Of a stretch of 64,000 bases of DNA, positions 24,101 to 35,829 are shown in pieces; position 1 is the stretch's first letter; each line of letters opens with the position of its first letter. This DNA is from Rhododendron vialii (taxonomy: Eukaryota > Streptophyta > Magnoliopsida > Ericales > Ericaceae): assembly GCF_030253575.1 (NCBI RefSeq), contig NC_080562.1, forward strand, positions 43,005,852 through 43,069,851, read 5' to 3'. The translations under genes were made by a program, and so were the position numbers. Below the pieces are notes generated by a model. The model saw nothing but the letters and a program-made list of their open reading frames with translations. It was not told the DNA's origin and searched no databases.

Positions 24101-25891
24101 TTTGAAGTTGAGTGTGATGCTAGTGGAGTTGGTATTGGGGCTGTTTTGTCCCAAGAGAAGAGACCAGTGGCTTTCTTTAGTGAAAAGCTAAGTGAAGCTA
24201 GACAAAAGTGGAGCACTTATGATCAGGAGTTCTATTCTGTGATTCGCGCTCTTAAACATTGGGAGCATTATTTGATTCAGAGGGAGTTCGTGTTGTACAC
24301 TGATCATCAAGCGCTGAAGTTCATCAATAGCCAGAAGAAGTTGGACAGTATGCATGTGCGCTGGGCTACGTTCTTGCAGAAATTTCCGTTCACTATTCGG
24401 CACAAGTCTGGGGTGTCAAATAGGGTGGCTGATGCATTGAGTCGTCGGGCTGATTTGTTGGTGACTTTGGCCCATGAAGTTGTAGGCTTTGAGTTCTTAA
24501 AGGAGCTGTATCCAGAGGATGAAGACTTCAAAGAAATTTGGGCAGTATGCGTTCAGAACCGGCCTATTAGTGACTTTCATGTTACTGATGGGTACTTGTT
24601 TCGTGGCAATCGTCTTTGTATTCCTCAATCTTCTTTAAGGGAAGGCTTAATCCGAGACCTTCATGGTGGAGGGTTAAGTGGACACTTAGGGAGGGATAAG
24701 ACTATTGCGAGTTTGGAGGAGCGCTATTTCTGGCCACAACTAAAGAAGGATGCTGGAAATTTTGTGCGGAGGTGCTATACTTGTCAGGTATCTAAGGGTC
24801 AGTCTCAAAATACTGGTCTTTATACTCCTTTGCCTGTGCCTAATAATATTTGGGAGGATCTGTCTATGGATTTTGTGTTGGGACTACCTCGTACCCAACG
24901 AGGTGTAGATTCTGTATTTGTGGTAGTTGACAGGTTTTCTAAAATGGTGCACTTTATTGCTTGTCGAAAGACATCGGATGCCTCACATGTGGCTCGATTG
25001 TTCTTTCGAGAGGTAGTTCGATTGCATGGGGTGCCACAGTCTATTACCTCTGATCGGGATGTGAAGTTCCTTAGCCATTTTTGGGTGACTCTGTGGAGGA
25101 TGTTTGGAACATCGCTGAAGAGGAGTTCTACTGCACATCCACAAACTGACGGACAGACTGAAGTGACTAATCGGAGTTTGGGGAATTTGATTCGCAGTAT
25201 CTGTGGTGACAAACCGAAGCAGTGGGATCATGCTTTGCCGCAAGCTGAGTTTGCTTTCAATAGTGCAGTTCACAGTGCCACGGGAAAATCACCTTTTTCC
25301 TTGGTATATGTGACATCTCCAAAGCATACAGTGGATTTGGTTCGTCTCTCACGGGGTCCCGGGGTTAGCGTTGCAGCTGAGGCAATGGCTAAACAGGCTC
25401 AAGAGGTGCATGAGCAAGTAAAACAGAAGCTAGCTGAGACTAATGCGAAATACAAGAGGGCTGCAGACAAACACAGGCGTGAGAAATTGTTCAAAGAGGG
25501 GGATTTTGTGATGGTGTTTTTGCGCAGGGAGCGGTTTCCAGTGGGAACATATAACAAGCTAAAGCCCAGGAAGTATGGTCCGTATGAAGTTTTGAAGAAG
25601 ATTGGTGACAATGCTTATGTGATTGATCTTCCTGATTCCATGAAGATTTCAAAGGTTTTCAATGTTGCTGATTTATCTGAGTATCATGCTGAGGAGCCGC
25701 TGTATCCAGACTTGAACTCGAGGTCGAGTTCTTTCGAAGAAGAGGGGACTGATATAGAACACGTGGAGGCCCAATTCCATGATCAGCTGGACCGAGCCAA
25801 GCCCCGAAAGTCCAAACGGTGTTTAATTTCAGATTACCCAAATTGGCTAAATTCGGACGAGCTCGGAATAGGCCCAAACTTGGTGGGCTGA
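21191..25891 (+). CDS. Ty3-gypsy Gag-Pol polyprotein, copy 1 (chromovirus, CRM- or Reina-like)
   Basis: Uninterrupted 1,566-codon frame from the first ATG, which follows the PBS by 18 bases. Domains in order: an N-terminal helical segment with the 11-residue repeat [11 protein letters not shown] (about 32-56); Gag capsid-like region (about 150-310); zinc knuckle [14 protein letters not shown] (about 380); aspartic protease with DSG near 471; reverse transcriptase with [12 protein letters not shown] and YFDD near 828; RNase H with CDASG near 975 and YTDHQALK; integrase with HHCC finger (about 1,155-1,205) and D, D, E residues in MDFVLG, SDRDVKF and [13 protein letters not shown] motif [21 protein letters not shown] divided around residue 1,463. 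There is no clear chromodomain. The last 46 codons lie inside LTR 2, as reported for CRM elements. All catalytic motifs are intact and nothing suggests decay. Confidence 0.95.
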   Translation: MALNTEEDTPIDVGRGLTDLRRMVEDQQAQLTEIRQDTRTQFTEIRQDTRTQFTEIREMLQEMTLQIRQRPGRVEEDRALGFAHRQPRNQDRNRAGGFARGAAGRRQMVIHDAESEEFEPEDNEEQEDRLVWRQQHRFDDYRMKVDLPTFNGNLQMEEFLDWVSEVERFLNMMEVPESKQVKMVAYKLKSGAAVWWDQLQARRRRQGKESVTTWRRMKQLMMERFLPSDYDQHLFRSYQNCSQGSRSVFDYTTEFNRLSERNNLSETEGQQVARYMNGLKPSIQEKIGLQPVWEVDDALNLAIKAEQMERKPANSGYRRESFVPAADKGKEKQPTVPPFQPKVTVGGGSKFGGANQAGSSNNRNVTKAPNPYAKPFGDKCFRCSKPGHRSNECPDRKVGLVEGGGEEDGPEEDWPEENSYDVDYAEEDGERVNCVVQRVLFAPRAEDSNQRHNIFRSNCSINQKVCDLIVDSGSCENFVAKRLVDHLKLPTEPHPSPYSIGWIKKGPTVKVTEICKLPLSIGKIYRSEVICDVIEMDASHVLLGRPWQFDVDIVYKGRDNTYSFNWESRKVVMAPSSHKEPVKPPKTEGSSFLTIASSEAEFVTDFKESEQVYAMVVKSLVVEERDKAKILIVPIPKKIQPLLEEFEELVTEDVPNELPPMRDIQHAIDLVPGASLPNLPHYRMSPKENEILREKVEELLQKGHIRESLSPCGVPALLTPKKDGSWRMCVDSRAINKITIKYRFPIPRLDDMLDMLDGSKWFSKIDLRSGYHQIRIRPGDEWKTAFKTKDGLYEWLVMPFGLSNAPSTFMRVMNQVLRPFTGKFVVVYFDDILIYSKSEEEHVEHVHQVLMVLQENKLYIQLKKCSFLTRSLLFLGYVVSSEGIHVDEEKVRVIRDWPTPKSVTEVRSFHGLATFYRRFIRNFSTIVAPITECLKKGKFLWGSEAEQSFALVKERLCTAPVLALPSFEKIFEVECDASGVGIGAVLSQEKRPVAFFSEKLSEARQKWSTYDQEFYSVIRALKHWEHYLIQREFVLYTDHQALKFINSQKKLDSMHVRWATFLQKFPFTIRHKSGVSNRVADALSRRADLLVTLAHEVVGFEFLKELYPEDEDFKEIWAVCVQNRPISDFHVTDGYLFRGNRLCIPQSSLREGLIRDLHGGGLSGHLGRDKTIASLEERYFWPQLKKDAGNFVRRCYTCQVSKGQSQNTGLYTPLPVPNNIWEDLSMDFVLGLPRTQRGVDSVFVVVDRFSKMVHFIACRKTSDASHVARLFFREVVRLHGVPQSITSDRDVKFLSHFWVTLWRMFGTSLKRSSTAHPQTDGQTEVTNRSLGNLIRSICGDKPKQWDHALPQAEFAFNSAVHSATGKSPFSLVYVTSPKHTVDLVRLSRGPGVSVAAEAMAKQAQEVHEQVKQKLAETNAKYKRAADKHRREKLFKEGDFVMVFLRRERFPVGTYNKLKPRKYGPYEVLKKIGDNAYVIDLPDSMKISKVFNVADLSEYHAEEPLYPDLNSRSSSFEEEGTDIEHVEAQFHDQLDRAKPRKSKRCLISDYPNWLNSDELGIGPNLVG
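21299..21360 (+). repeat. 33-bp in-frame repeat in gag
   Basis: Two tandem copies encoding [11 protein letters not shown], then a partial third (TEIREML). Also present in the second gag-pol at 26,469-26,530. It lengthens a predicted coiled coil by whole helical turns. Confidence 0.85.
25734..25749 (+). other. Polypurine tract of Ty3-gypsy element
   Basis: Purine run GAAGAAGAGGGGA followed by CT at the upstream border of LTR 2; the plus-strand primer position. It lies inside the gag-pol frame. Copy 2 has it at 30,904-30,919. Confidence 0.8.
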
Positions 25892-26328
25892 CTTAATTTC
25901 GCGCTCCGGTCAATACTCATTAACCCTAAGTTGATGATCGATGGTGCTTTTCGGCCTAATTCCTTCGTATAGGCCTTCAATTGCGTTATTTTGCCGTTTT
26001 AGGAAAGATTTGTTTCATTAATAACTCTTAGACCATATTTCCTTTTAAGTTGATTCTTTTTGGGAAAGTCTTGTTTTTCTTTCCCGTTTTCAGTTTTAGG
26101 AAAAGCCCCAAATTATGGCACTTTTTATTTTCCAAGTTTATTTTTAGGGTTTCTAGGGTTTCAGCCTATTTAAGGGTTTGTAACCTAGAGTTTATGAAGC
26201 TTTTTGATTAATAATATTGCAGAGATTTTCTCTTTCTTTCTTGTGCGCAAGATTTGCTCGTTGCGACGAGTTGTTTATCTCGTTTGGATTAGTACGCTAA
26301 CTAATCTCTCGTGAATTCCGCTGCGTCA
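25750..26328 (+). repeat. LTR 2, shared between the two internal regions
   Basis: 579 bp, exactly 5,170 bp after LTR 1. Acts as 3' LTR for the first internal region and 5' LTR for the second. The gag-pol stop codon lies 142 bases inside it. Confidence 0.95.
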
Positions 26329-26360
26329 AGTGGTATCAGAGCAAGGCTTTGCCTGGTTCG

Positions 26361-29300
26361 ATGGCACTAAACACAGAAGAAGACACACCCATTGACGTTG
26401 GTCGTGGGCTTACTGACCTAAGGAGGATGGTGGAGGATCAACAAGCACAGTTGACGGAGATCCGTCAGGATACCCGCACTCAGTTCACTGAGATCCGTCA
26501 GGATACCCGCACTCAGTTCACTGAGATCCGTGAGATGCTGCAGGAGATGACTCTACAAATCCGCCAAAGGCCAGGGAGGGTTGAGGAGGATCGCGCGTTG
26601 GGATTTGCCCATCGCCAACCTCGTAACCAAGATCGGAATCGTGCCGGAGGATTTGCCCGAGGCGCAGCCGGTCGTCGTCAGATGGTAATACATGATGCTG
26701 AGAGTGAAGAATTCGAACCTGAGGATAATGAAGAACAAGAAGACCGTCTCGTTTGGCGACAACAACATCGGTTCGATGATTACCGCATGAAAGTGGACCT
26801 TCCCACGTTCAACGGTAATTTACAGATGGAAGAGTTTCTTGACTGGGTTTCAGAGGTTGAGAGGTTCCTTAATATGATGGAAGTTCCTGAGTCGAAGCAA
26901 GTAAAGATGGTCGCTTATAAACTAAAGAGCGGCGCTGCAGTTTGGTGGGACCAATTGCAGGCGAGACGACGGAGGCAAGGAAAAGAGTCTGTGACAACAT
27001 GGCGCAGAATGAAACAGCTTATGATGGAGAGGTTTTTGCCGTCTGACTATGACCAACATCTGTTCCGGTCATACCAGAACTGTTCGCAGGGATCTAGGTC
27101 TGTTTTTGATTACACGACTGAATTCAATCGACTCTCAGAACGTAATAATCTGAGTGAGACTGAAGGTCAGCAAGTAGCGAGGTACATGAACGGGTTGAAA
27201 CCCTCAATTCAGGAAAAGATAGGATTGCAGCCTGTTTGGGAAGTTGATGACGCCCTTAACTTAGCAATTAAGGCCGAACAGATGGAGCGTAAACCAGCCA
27301 ATTCAGGATACCGTCGAGAGTCGTTTGTTCCTGCTGCTGATAAGGGGAAAGAGAAACAGCCAACAGTGCCTCCTTTTCAACCTAAAGTTACAGTTGGTGG
27401 TGGTTCTAAATTTGGAGGAGCTAATCAGGCAGGTAGCTCCAATAACAGGAACGTGACTAAAGCCCCTAATCCATATGCCAAACCCTTTGGAGATAAGTGT
27501 TTTCGGTGTAGCAAGCCTGGACACCGCTCCAATGAGTGTCCAGATCGGAAGGTGGGCCTAGTAGAAGGGGGTGGCGAAGAAGATGGGCCTGAAGAGGATT
27601 GGCCAGAAGAAAATTCTTATGATGTAGATTATGCAGAAGAGGATGGGGAACGAGTGAATTGTGTGGTGCAACGGGTGTTATTCGCGCCGAGAGCAGAAGA
27701 TTCCAATCAGCGTCACAACATCTTTCGATCAAACTGTTCCATCAATCAGAAAGTATGTGACTTGATCGTGGACAGTGGGAGTTGTGAGAATTTTGTGGCA
27801 AAAAGACTGGTGGACCATTTGAAGTTGCCAACCGAACCTCATCCCTCTCCATACAGCATCGGTTGGATAAAGAAAGGCCCTACGGTGAAGGTAACTGAAA
27901 TTTGTAAACTTCCTCTTTCAATTGGGAAAATTTATAGATCTGAAGTTATCTGTGATGTAATTGAGATGGATGCTAGCCATGTACTATTAGGTAGACCCTG
28001 GCAGTTTGATGTTGATATTGTTTATAAGGGTCGTGATAATACTTATAGTTTTAATTGGGAGTCACGTAAGGTTGTTATGGCTCCTTCCAGTCATAAGGAG
28101 CCTGTCAAACCACCTAAAACAGAAGGGTCTTCGTTTCTAACAATTGCTAGTTCCGAAGCTGAATTTGTGACAGATTTCAAGGAGTCGGAACAGGTTTATG
28201 CTATGGTGGTAAAGTCTCTGGTTGTGGAGGAAAGGGACAAAGCAAAGATTCTGATAGTTCCTATACCTAAAAAGATACAGCCATTATTGGAGGAATTTGA
28301 GGAGCTTGTAACTGAAGATGTGCCTAATGAGCTCCCTCCAATGAGAGATATTCAGCATGCGATAGATTTGGTGCCTGGGGCAAGTCTGCCCAACCTACCA
28401 CATTATCGGATGAGTCCGAAGGAGAATGAGATTCTGAGGGAGAAAGTAGAGGAGTTGCTGCAGAAGGGGCACATTCGGGAGAGTTTGAGTCCATGTGGTG
28501 TTCCAGCCTTGTTGACGCCAAAGAAAGATGGGAGTTGGCGTATGTGCGTGGACAGTCGGGCCATCAACAAAATAACCATCAAGTATAGATTTCCAATTCC
28601 TCGCCTGGATGATATGCTTGATATGTTGGATGGGTCGAAGTGGTTTTCGAAGATTGATTTGCGGAGCGGGTACCATCAGATTCGTATCCGACCGGGAGAC
28701 GAATGGAAGACGGCGTTCAAAACTAAGGATGGCCTGTACGAATGGTTGGTTATGCCATTCGGCCTTTCTAACGCGCCGAGTACTTTTATGAGGGTGATGA
28801 ATCAGGTTCTGCGGCCTTTCACTGGAAAGTTTGTTGTCGTTTATTTCGACGACATACTGATTTATAGCAAGTCTGAGGAGGAGCATGTGGAGCATGTGCA
28901 CCAAGTGCTGATGGTGCTGCAAGAAAATAAGCTATATATTCAACTCAAGAAGTGCAGTTTCTTGACTCGCAGCTTATTATTCTTGGGCTATGTGGTGAGT
29001 TCTGAAGGTATTCATGTGGATGAAGAGAAGGTTCGAGTTATTCGTGATTGGCCAACGCCTAAATCTGTTACGGAAGTGAGAAGTTTCCATGGATTGGCCA
29101 CCTTCTATAGGCGATTCATTCGAAATTTCAGTACTATCGTAGCACCAATCACGGAGTGCTTGAAAAAGGGCAAGTTTCTGTGGGGAAGTGAAGCGGAGCA
29201 AAGTTTCGCGCTGGTTAAAGAACGGCTTTGTACTGCACCGGTATTAGCTCTACCTAGCTTTGAGAAGATTTTTGAAGTTGAGTGTGATGCTAGTGGAGTT

Positions 29301-31061
29301 GGTATTGGGGCTGTTTTGTCCCAAGAGAAGAGACCAGTGGCTTTCTTTAGTGAAAAGCTAAGTGAAGCTAGACAAAAGTGGAGCACTTATGATCAGGAGT
29401 TCTATTCTGTGATTCGCGCTCTTAAACATTGGGAGCATTATTTGATTCAGAGGGAGTTCGTGTTGTACACTGATCATCAAGCGCTGAAGTTCATCAATAG
29501 CCAGAAGAAGTTGGACAGTATGCATGTGCGCTGGGCTACGTTCTTGCAGAAATTTCCGTTCACTATTCGGCACAAGTCTGGGGTGTCAAATAGGGTGGCT
29601 GATGCATTGAGTCGTCGGGCTGATTTGTTGGTGACTTTGGCCCATGAAGTTGTAGGCTTTGAGTTCTTAAAGGAGCTGTATCCAGAGGATGAAGACTTCA
29701 AAGAAATTTGGGCAGTATGCGTTCAGAACCGGCCTATTAGTGACTTTCATGTTACTGATGGGTACTTGTTTCGTGGCAATCGTCTTTGTATTCCTCAATC
29801 TTCTTTAAGGGAAGGCTTAATCCGAGACCTTCATGGTGGAGGGTTAAGTGGACACTTAGGGAGGGATAAGACTATTGCGAGTTTGGAGGAGCGCTATTTC
29901 TGGCCACAACTAAAGAAGGATGCTGGAAATTTTGTGCGGAGGTGCTATACTTGTCAGGTATCTAAGGGTCAGTCTCAAAATACTGGTCTTTATACTCCTT
30001 TGCCTGTGCCTAATAATATTTGGGAGGATCTGTCTATGGATTTTGTGTTGGGACTACCTCGTACCCAACGAGGTGTAGATTCTGTATTTGTGGTAGTTGA
30101 CAGGTTTTCTAAAATGGTGCACTTTATTGCTTGTCGAAAGACATCGGATGCCTCACATGTGGCTCGATTGTTCTTTCGAGAGGTAGTTCGATTGCATGGG
30201 GTGCCACAGTCTATTACCTCTGATCGGGATGTGAAGTTCCTTAGCCATTTTTGGGTGACTCTGTGGAGGATGTTTGGAACATCGCTGAAGAGGAGTTCTA
30301 CTGCACATCCACAAACTGACGGACAGACTGAAGTGACTAATCGGAGTTTGGGGAATTTGATTCGCAGTATCTGTGGTGACAAACCGAAGCAGTGGGATCA
30401 TGCTTTGCCGCAAGCTGAGTTTGCTTTCAATAGTGCAGTTCACAGTGCCACGGGAAAATCACCTTTTTCCTTGGTATATGTGACATCTCCAAAGCATACA
30501 GTGGATTTGGTTCGTCTCTCACGGGGTCCCGGGGTTAGCGTTGCAGCTGAGGCAATGGCTAAACAGGCTCAAGAGGTGCATGAGCAAGTAAAACAGAAGC
30601 TAGCTGAGACTAATGCGAAATACAAGAGGGCTGCAGACAAACACAGGCGTGAGAAATTGTTCAAAGAGGGGGATTTTGTGATGGTGTTTTTGCGCAGGGA
30701 GCGGTTTCCAGTGGGAACATATAACAAGCTAAAGCCCAGGAAGTATGGTCCGTATGAAGTTTTGAAGAAGATTGGTGACAATGCTTATGTGATTGATCTT
30801 CCTGATTCCATGAAGATTTCAAAGGTTTTCAATGTTGCTGATTTATCTGAGTATCATGCTGAGGAGCCGCTGTATCCAGACTTGAACTCGAGGTCGAGTT
30901 CTTTCGAAGAAGAGGGGACTGATATAGAACACGTGGAGGCCCAATTCCATGATCAGCTGGACCGAGCCAAGCCCCGAAAGTCCAAACGGTGTTTAATTTC
31001 AGATTACCCAAATTGGCTAAATTCGGACGAGCTCGGAATAGGCCCAAACTTGGTGGGCTGA
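26361..31061 (+). CDS. Ty3-gypsy Gag-Pol polyprotein, copy 2
   Basis: Predicted protein identical to copy 1 over its full 1,566 residues, offset by 5,170 bp, with the same domain order (zinc knuckle, DSG protease, YFDD reverse transcriptase, RNase H, integrase, GPY/F). Even the incidental antisense frames match, so the DNA is identical or nearly so. It ends inside LTR 3. Either copy alone, with two LTRs, is structurally a complete element. Confidence 0.95.
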   Translation: MALNTEEDTPIDVGRGLTDLRRMVEDQQAQLTEIRQDTRTQFTEIRQDTRTQFTEIREMLQEMTLQIRQRPGRVEEDRALGFAHRQPRNQDRNRAGGFARGAAGRRQMVIHDAESEEFEPEDNEEQEDRLVWRQQHRFDDYRMKVDLPTFNGNLQMEEFLDWVSEVERFLNMMEVPESKQVKMVAYKLKSGAAVWWDQLQARRRRQGKESVTTWRRMKQLMMERFLPSDYDQHLFRSYQNCSQGSRSVFDYTTEFNRLSERNNLSETEGQQVARYMNGLKPSIQEKIGLQPVWEVDDALNLAIKAEQMERKPANSGYRRESFVPAADKGKEKQPTVPPFQPKVTVGGGSKFGGANQAGSSNNRNVTKAPNPYAKPFGDKCFRCSKPGHRSNECPDRKVGLVEGGGEEDGPEEDWPEENSYDVDYAEEDGERVNCVVQRVLFAPRAEDSNQRHNIFRSNCSINQKVCDLIVDSGSCENFVAKRLVDHLKLPTEPHPSPYSIGWIKKGPTVKVTEICKLPLSIGKIYRSEVICDVIEMDASHVLLGRPWQFDVDIVYKGRDNTYSFNWESRKVVMAPSSHKEPVKPPKTEGSSFLTIASSEAEFVTDFKESEQVYAMVVKSLVVEERDKAKILIVPIPKKIQPLLEEFEELVTEDVPNELPPMRDIQHAIDLVPGASLPNLPHYRMSPKENEILREKVEELLQKGHIRESLSPCGVPALLTPKKDGSWRMCVDSRAINKITIKYRFPIPRLDDMLDMLDGSKWFSKIDLRSGYHQIRIRPGDEWKTAFKTKDGLYEWLVMPFGLSNAPSTFMRVMNQVLRPFTGKFVVVYFDDILIYSKSEEEHVEHVHQVLMVLQENKLYIQLKKCSFLTRSLLFLGYVVSSEGIHVDEEKVRVIRDWPTPKSVTEVRSFHGLATFYRRFIRNFSTIVAPITECLKKGKFLWGSEAEQSFALVKERLCTAPVLALPSFEKIFEVECDASGVGIGAVLSQEKRPVAFFSEKLSEARQKWSTYDQEFYSVIRALKHWEHYLIQREFVLYTDHQALKFINSQKKLDSMHVRWATFLQKFPFTIRHKSGVSNRVADALSRRADLLVTLAHEVVGFEFLKELYPEDEDFKEIWAVCVQNRPISDFHVTDGYLFRGNRLCIPQSSLREGLIRDLHGGGLSGHLGRDKTIASLEERYFWPQLKKDAGNFVRRCYTCQVSKGQSQNTGLYTPLPVPNNIWEDLSMDFVLGLPRTQRGVDSVFVVVDRFSKMVHFIACRKTSDASHVARLFFREVVRLHGVPQSITSDRDVKFLSHFWVTLWRMFGTSLKRSSTAHPQTDGQTEVTNRSLGNLIRSICGDKPKQWDHALPQAEFAFNSAVHSATGKSPFSLVYVTSPKHTVDLVRLSRGPGVSVAAEAMAKQAQEVHEQVKQKLAETNAKYKRAADKHRREKLFKEGDFVMVFLRRERFPVGTYNKLKPRKYGPYEVLKKIGDNAYVIDLPDSMKISKVFNVADLSEYHAEEPLYPDLNSRSSSFEEEGTDIEHVEAQFHDQLDRAKPRKSKRCLISDYPNWLNSDELGIGPNLVG

Positions 31062-31498
31062 CTTAATTTCGCGCTCCGGTCAATACTCATTAACCCTAAG
31101 TTGATGATCGATGGTGCTTTTCGGCCTAATTCCTTCGTATAGGCCTTCAATTGCGTTATTTTGCCGTTTTAGGAAAGATTTGTTTCATTAATAACTCTTA
31201 GACCATATTTCCTTTTAAGTTGATTCTTTTTGGGAAAGTCTTGTTTTTCTTTCCCGTTTTCAGTTTTAGGAAAAGCCCCAAATTATGGCACTTTTTATTT
31301 TCCAAGTTTATTTTTAGGGTTTCTAGGGTTTCAGCCTATTTAAGGGTTTGTAACCTAGAGTTTATGAAGCTTTTTGATTAATAATATTGCAGAGATTTTC
31401 TCTTTCTTTCTTGTGCGCAAGATTTGCTCGTTGCGACGAGTTGTTTATCTCGTTTGGATTAGTACGCTAACTAATCTCTCGTGAATTCCGCTGCGTCA
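30920..31498 (+). repeat. LTR 3 of Ty3-gypsy array
   Basis: 579 bp, 5,170 bp after LTR 2, followed at once by the target duplication ATATC. The minus strand of its right end supplies the last codons and the stop of the OTU-domain frame of the host MULE. Confidence 0.95.
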
Positions 31499-34343
31499 AT
31501 ATCTCCTCCAAATGCTGCTCCCGGCATGTTTATACCCATTACTTCGTACCACAATAGCAAACGTGTTTCATAACTGGCAGCCCATCCTTTAGCTTCATCC
31601 GATGAATTCTTCTCCCACCATGTTGGGATGGGTGGTACAGGGTAATGAGGTTCTAAGAAAATTTGCACGAAGTGATTGTTGTGAACACGGGCAATAGCAA
31701 TTTCCCGGCGGTATTCGACTGGAACTGGAGGGGACCTCAATGGCAAATGAGTAAAACAACCGTAAACATCCTCATCAAATGTATGCAGTACAAGGTTGTA
31801 CCTTGTTGCGATGACAACTCCCAAAGTCATAGCCTCCATCCAATGATTTTGTGGTGCTGTAGGCTCGAACCAATTCAGTAAAATTAGTAGACGATTTGGC
31901 CAATCATTGACTGGATAAATCACACTGTATAGATAAAAATTTTGTCGAATCTCTTCAATAAGCTCCTCTCGTACTCGACTCCAATCATTTTTACCATACC
32001 CGATTAGTGCAGCTATCGCCCTGAATCCACAATGACCATCACCAAGCACGTCAACAGTGTGGGAAACATAACGCTGATAAGCCTGAGGTAATCGTTGAAT
32101 GTAGCGATCAGTGATGGATGGAACTATAAATTGAGTGTTGCTAGCCCCAAAACCCCTCCCACGTCTCCCTCTCCCTCTCACTCACGATGTTGCAGTCTTT
32201 GATCTTGAAGTGGATGCTTCTGAGAAAGAAGGTATGCGACGTGTACTTTGCTCATCTCTACCTGTAGGTCGACCTCTATGTTTTGTGTTGTACGATGGAG
32301 GTCGAACTGTACTACAAGATGGATCTGCCATATCGATAATCCTGTCTATGATATGCTCTCGCATAGGTGGATCCATCCCATCTAATATCTCAACGACCTG
32401 AGATGTCCTGTCAGGTCGTGCTCCCTCTTCATTAAACTCGGTTGCGTGCATAGACAACCTAGTCCAATGAGCGTGAATACTCCATAGCGGAATTGGAGTG
32501 GAAATGGAACGATAATATGCAAGATCGTGCATGCATGGCAATCCGTGTGTGATTTTGATCGTACAGTTGCAATAGCCAACAATGTGGGGGGATACTTCTA
32601 AAGCGGTTTCTAGCTGATCATGTATGAACTCCATTGCCTCTAATGAAATGCGACACCTAACCTGATCAAAAATGTCGTCACGCAATTGTTTGTGGCGTGG
32701 AATGTTCAATGATTTCTCGAACGACTTCTTAATTTCCCCGAACTGATTTTTCAACATCTTTTCTATTTTATCAAAAGATGTTTGTAGCGATGACATAGTA
32801 TCCCCCAAATATAGCTTTAGCCTCGCATGTGCAGACTCTGCCCTGTAATAGAATAATGTACTGTGTTTAAATAGGAAAGTATCAAAAAGTATTTCTTCGT
32901 GTAGTAGAGAAATGCACAAAATTTTAATAGTAAAGTCAAAAAGCGATTTTACCTTTGACTTGAATTGCTTCCGAGGTGCATACATGTATCTGTCCATGCT
33001 GAAACAAACCGCTCTTTGTACGACCTTAACCATGTTTGCCACAGGTAAGTTATGACATACGGGAACTGGCGAAAATCGTCGCACATGGCTTGCCACTTAT
33101 GTTTGAAAGACGAAGGTGTAGATGAATTGATAAGCGAGTGCCATGACTTGATGAAGCGCTTCCATTCCGGACCAAGCACACGACTGCAGTTCTTCATGAC
33201 GCACTGATTTATGTGCCAAATACACAAGATGTGACGTGCCGTAGGGAAACATGCTTCAATGGCGTTCATAAGCGCTAAATCCCGATCTGAAACAAACACC
33301 AATGGCATCGACGCCCCCTTTTGAAGCATCCAGTTTTTTAAGTTATCCAATGCCCATGTCAATGTCTCTTCTCTCTCATTATTAAGATAAGCGAACATAA
33401 GCGAGTAAGTTCGCCATGTGGATGTGATACCAACAACCTCCAATAGTGGTTTTCGATACTCATTGGTCTTGTACGTGGCATCAATGATCAGTACAGACGG
33501 AAAGTTGACAGATAGCTCTAGACTCATGGGATGAACCCAAATAATATCTGTGATTTCGTTAGTATCCGGATTTGTAAGAAATTGATGGAGGTAATGTTTC
33601 TTAAGTAATTGACGTATGACATACTGAATAGGAGTTAGACCCTCCAGTTTGATTGCTTTGTTTGAAAAAATGGTGTTATAAATGCTCTTGATTTCCGTAG
33701 TGTTTGACGGGTCTTTTTGCTTCAAAATATTAAGAATCTCACGAGGCGCAGTGCTGTTGGCCATGTCGACCACAAATTGTTTCTCTATTGGTTTTAGCCT
33801 TGACGGGTACTCGTGGCCCTCAATATGTTTTGCTATTTCATGGTTATGGACACCACTAATAACCTCTAAACCCCACCTGATACCGTATGGATGTTGTGGT
33901 ATACCTCGCAGTTGAAATGGGCAATCGCATTTTCTAGTCCCAGTGTTTCTTTGCAAGGATTGCCCTTCAACATGATTCCGTGGCGGTTCGTACTTTCCTC
34001 CTCTTTCACAACCAAGAATGCATTTCGGCAATTTGCCGCCTTTTAACTTAGCAGAATTTAAAATAACCACCACAATACCATATTTTAGGCCAACGCTCCG
34101 TGCCCAAGCTAACATATCTTCTCTACTTTCAAAAATCTATATAAAAAAAAGAATATGTATAAATACAACATTAACCAGTCTTAACATAAATAACGAATAT
34201 GCAAAACAATAACAGTAAAAACTAACCTGGTCGGTGGTAAATTCTAGTGTATAATCGCGACTATTGTGGGAGATACTCTCCTCACTACGAACATCATTCT
34301 CAAATGACCAACTATCTGAAATTGAAAAGTTGTAGTCATCCAT
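31485..34343 (-). pseudogene. MULE transposase joined to an OTU-like cysteine protease domain (one in-frame TGA, 3' end altered by LTR)
   Basis: Exon 1 34,343-34,227 (begins MDDYNFSISD), exon 2 34,136-32,953, exon 3 from 32,842. Exons 1-2 hold the FAR1/MULE-type N-terminal DNA-binding region (IFESREDMLAWAR ... cysteines in CDCPFQLRG) and the DDE transposase core (LIIDATYKTNEY, VSDRDLALMNAIEACFP, LCIWHINQC). Exon 3 has a SWIM zinc finger (CNC ... GLPCMH). A TGA at 32,182-32,184 then interrupts the frame; the same frame continues through an Arg/Gly-rich linker into an OTU domain with DGHCGFRA (nucleophile Cys) and VHNNHFVQI (His). The Ty3-gypsy array is inserted at the final codons: before insertion the frame would have ended at the TAA 20,568-20,570 right after GGDID, now it ends in the LTR after AAEFTRD. 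Translation of the OTU part would need readthrough, splicing or internal initiation. Confidence 0.85.
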
Positions 34344-35829
34344 TATTCCGTCCCGAATTCTCCGTTGCGGCGTTCCTAAAAAATTTGACAAATACACAGT
34401 CTGTGAAGAAAGCCTAAGTAACCATGCTAAATTTTCACCGAAAATCATTATTCTAAATTTTGTGGACTATGTTTGACATAGAAATAACCAGGAAAGTCCC
34501 AGGTCGGATGGTCGGACAAGTCCAGTTAGAATCACCATTCCTTCCTTAGTCGGTACGAAGCCAGACTTGTTGACAAACTTTCGAGGGTGTTAGCCTCGGG
34601 TTACTCCACAATTGTAAAAATGATCATAAAGCATAGTGTCACATGGACGGACACCTTTGGAGTGAAAACCACTTATGCTTTAGACTAGTAATTGTAGTAG
34701 AATAAGTTTGCTAGTTATCTTTAGTACTTTAACTTAATATGCATTTTTAAACACAAAAATAAAATATAACAGAAGGTTACGGTAGCTTACGGAAGATGAA
34801 TGTTGCTATCGAACAAAGTGACTTCTTACGGTAAGCTTACGGTAGCTTTGAAAGAGAAAAGTAAATATTGACTAAACTACTAAATTTTTTGGATCAAGAG
34901 GCTGGTCGGGTAGTGGTTTGGTGGCGGCCTTGGGTTGAGTTTCTTGAAGAACTCAAGAAGAAATTCAATAATACCAAGAACAAAATAAGAACAAAGAGCA
35001 AACACAAAGTTTCTAGAGAGAAAAGTTGGAGAGGTTCAAGATGTGAATTGAATGGTTTCACAAAGGGTTCTATTTATAGGAAAATGAGGACCTCTCTCCT
35101 CACCCCATATGGCCCCCCCCCCCCCCCCCCCCCCCCTATATTTGCTTTATGGTTGAAGTCTAATTCTAGGTTCAAGTCTAATAAAAATATAATTACAAAA
35201 ATAAATGTTTCAATTTTCAATCTGTTTGAACCGGTGCAAAGATGTTATTTTTTTGATCATTTCATCCTAAATGGTCGTAATAAATTTTTGCCTCTAAGGC
35301 CTTTCAATGAACACCTTAAGAAAGTCTTGAAACTAAAAAATGAGTTTTAGGGTGTTTGTTGAAAGGTCTTAGAGCAAAAAATTCATTATGACCATTTAAA
35401 ATAAAATGATCAAAAAAATACGATTTTTGACCCGGTGTATTTGTAGAAATTAAATAAATAAGATAAAATTAATTAAATAAAAATTAAATTTAAAAGGTGA
35501 AGGTGTTTTAAGAGGGGAGGGGGGGCCGGATGTTTTTTGGGTGGGGGGCCGGGGGATAATCCGGGTTTTAAGGAAGTCTGGGGTTTGATAAAATAAAAAT
35601 TAAATTTAAAAAGTGAAGGTGTTTTAAGAGGGGAGGGGGGCCGGATGTTTTTTGGGTGGGGGGCCGGGGGATAATCCGGATTTTAAGGAAGTTTGGGGTT
35701 TGATAAAAAAAAAAAGAAAACAAAAAGGAATGGCTGGCGGGGGGGGGGCCGGGGGTAAGGGGTAAAGAGGGAAATAGGGGGTGGGGCCGGGGGGGGGGGG
35801 TGTCCGGGGGGGGGGGAGTAGCAATTTAC
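34344..35829. other. 5' non-coding and subterminal region of the MULE
   Basis: Contains a poly-C run (35,106-35,134), an internal foldback (about 35,150-35,420) in which ATGACCATTTA-like words are mirrored, and a G-rich subterminal part. Related foldback sequence occurs twice in the element at 45,502-47,057, which supports kinship of the two elements. Confidence 0.6.
35482..35706. repeat. Tandem duplication with unit of about 115 bp, G-rich
   Basis: Two neighbouring copies of a segment starting ATTAAATTTAAAA and containing GGGGCCGGATGTTTTTTGGG and GGGGTTTGATAAAA. They form the G-rich subterminal region of the MULE. Confidence 0.85.

Larger units (their letters stand above)
20162..35829 (-). 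mobile_element. Mutator-like element (MULE) with OTU domain, carrying a nested Ty3-gypsy array
   Basis: Flanked by a perfect 9-bp direct repeat CTGGAGTGA (20,153-20,161 and 35,830-35,838), the target duplication size of Mutator elements. Ends are related: left GAGGGCTACTACTCC, complement of right GTAAATTGCTACTCC, followed on both sides by runs of C and CCGGCCCCAC. Total 15,668 bp; without the nested retroelement (20,580-31,503) it is about 4.7 kb, a normal autonomous MULE size. Its gene (34,343-31,485, minus) encodes a MULE transposase and an OTU-like domain. A related non-autonomous element with the same ends lies at 45,502-47,057. Confidence 0.85.

Noticed and set aside
21383-25877. Antisense frames within gag-pol (for example 23,225-23,752 and 24,820-25,212) as genes
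   Set aside because: They are shadows of the long sense frame, repeated exactly in copy 2, with no domain content.
32130-32184. Intron removing the TGA between transposase and OTU domain
   Set aside because: Donor- and acceptor-like sites exist but the intron would be about 50 bases, below the usual plant minimum; kept only as a possibility in the findings.
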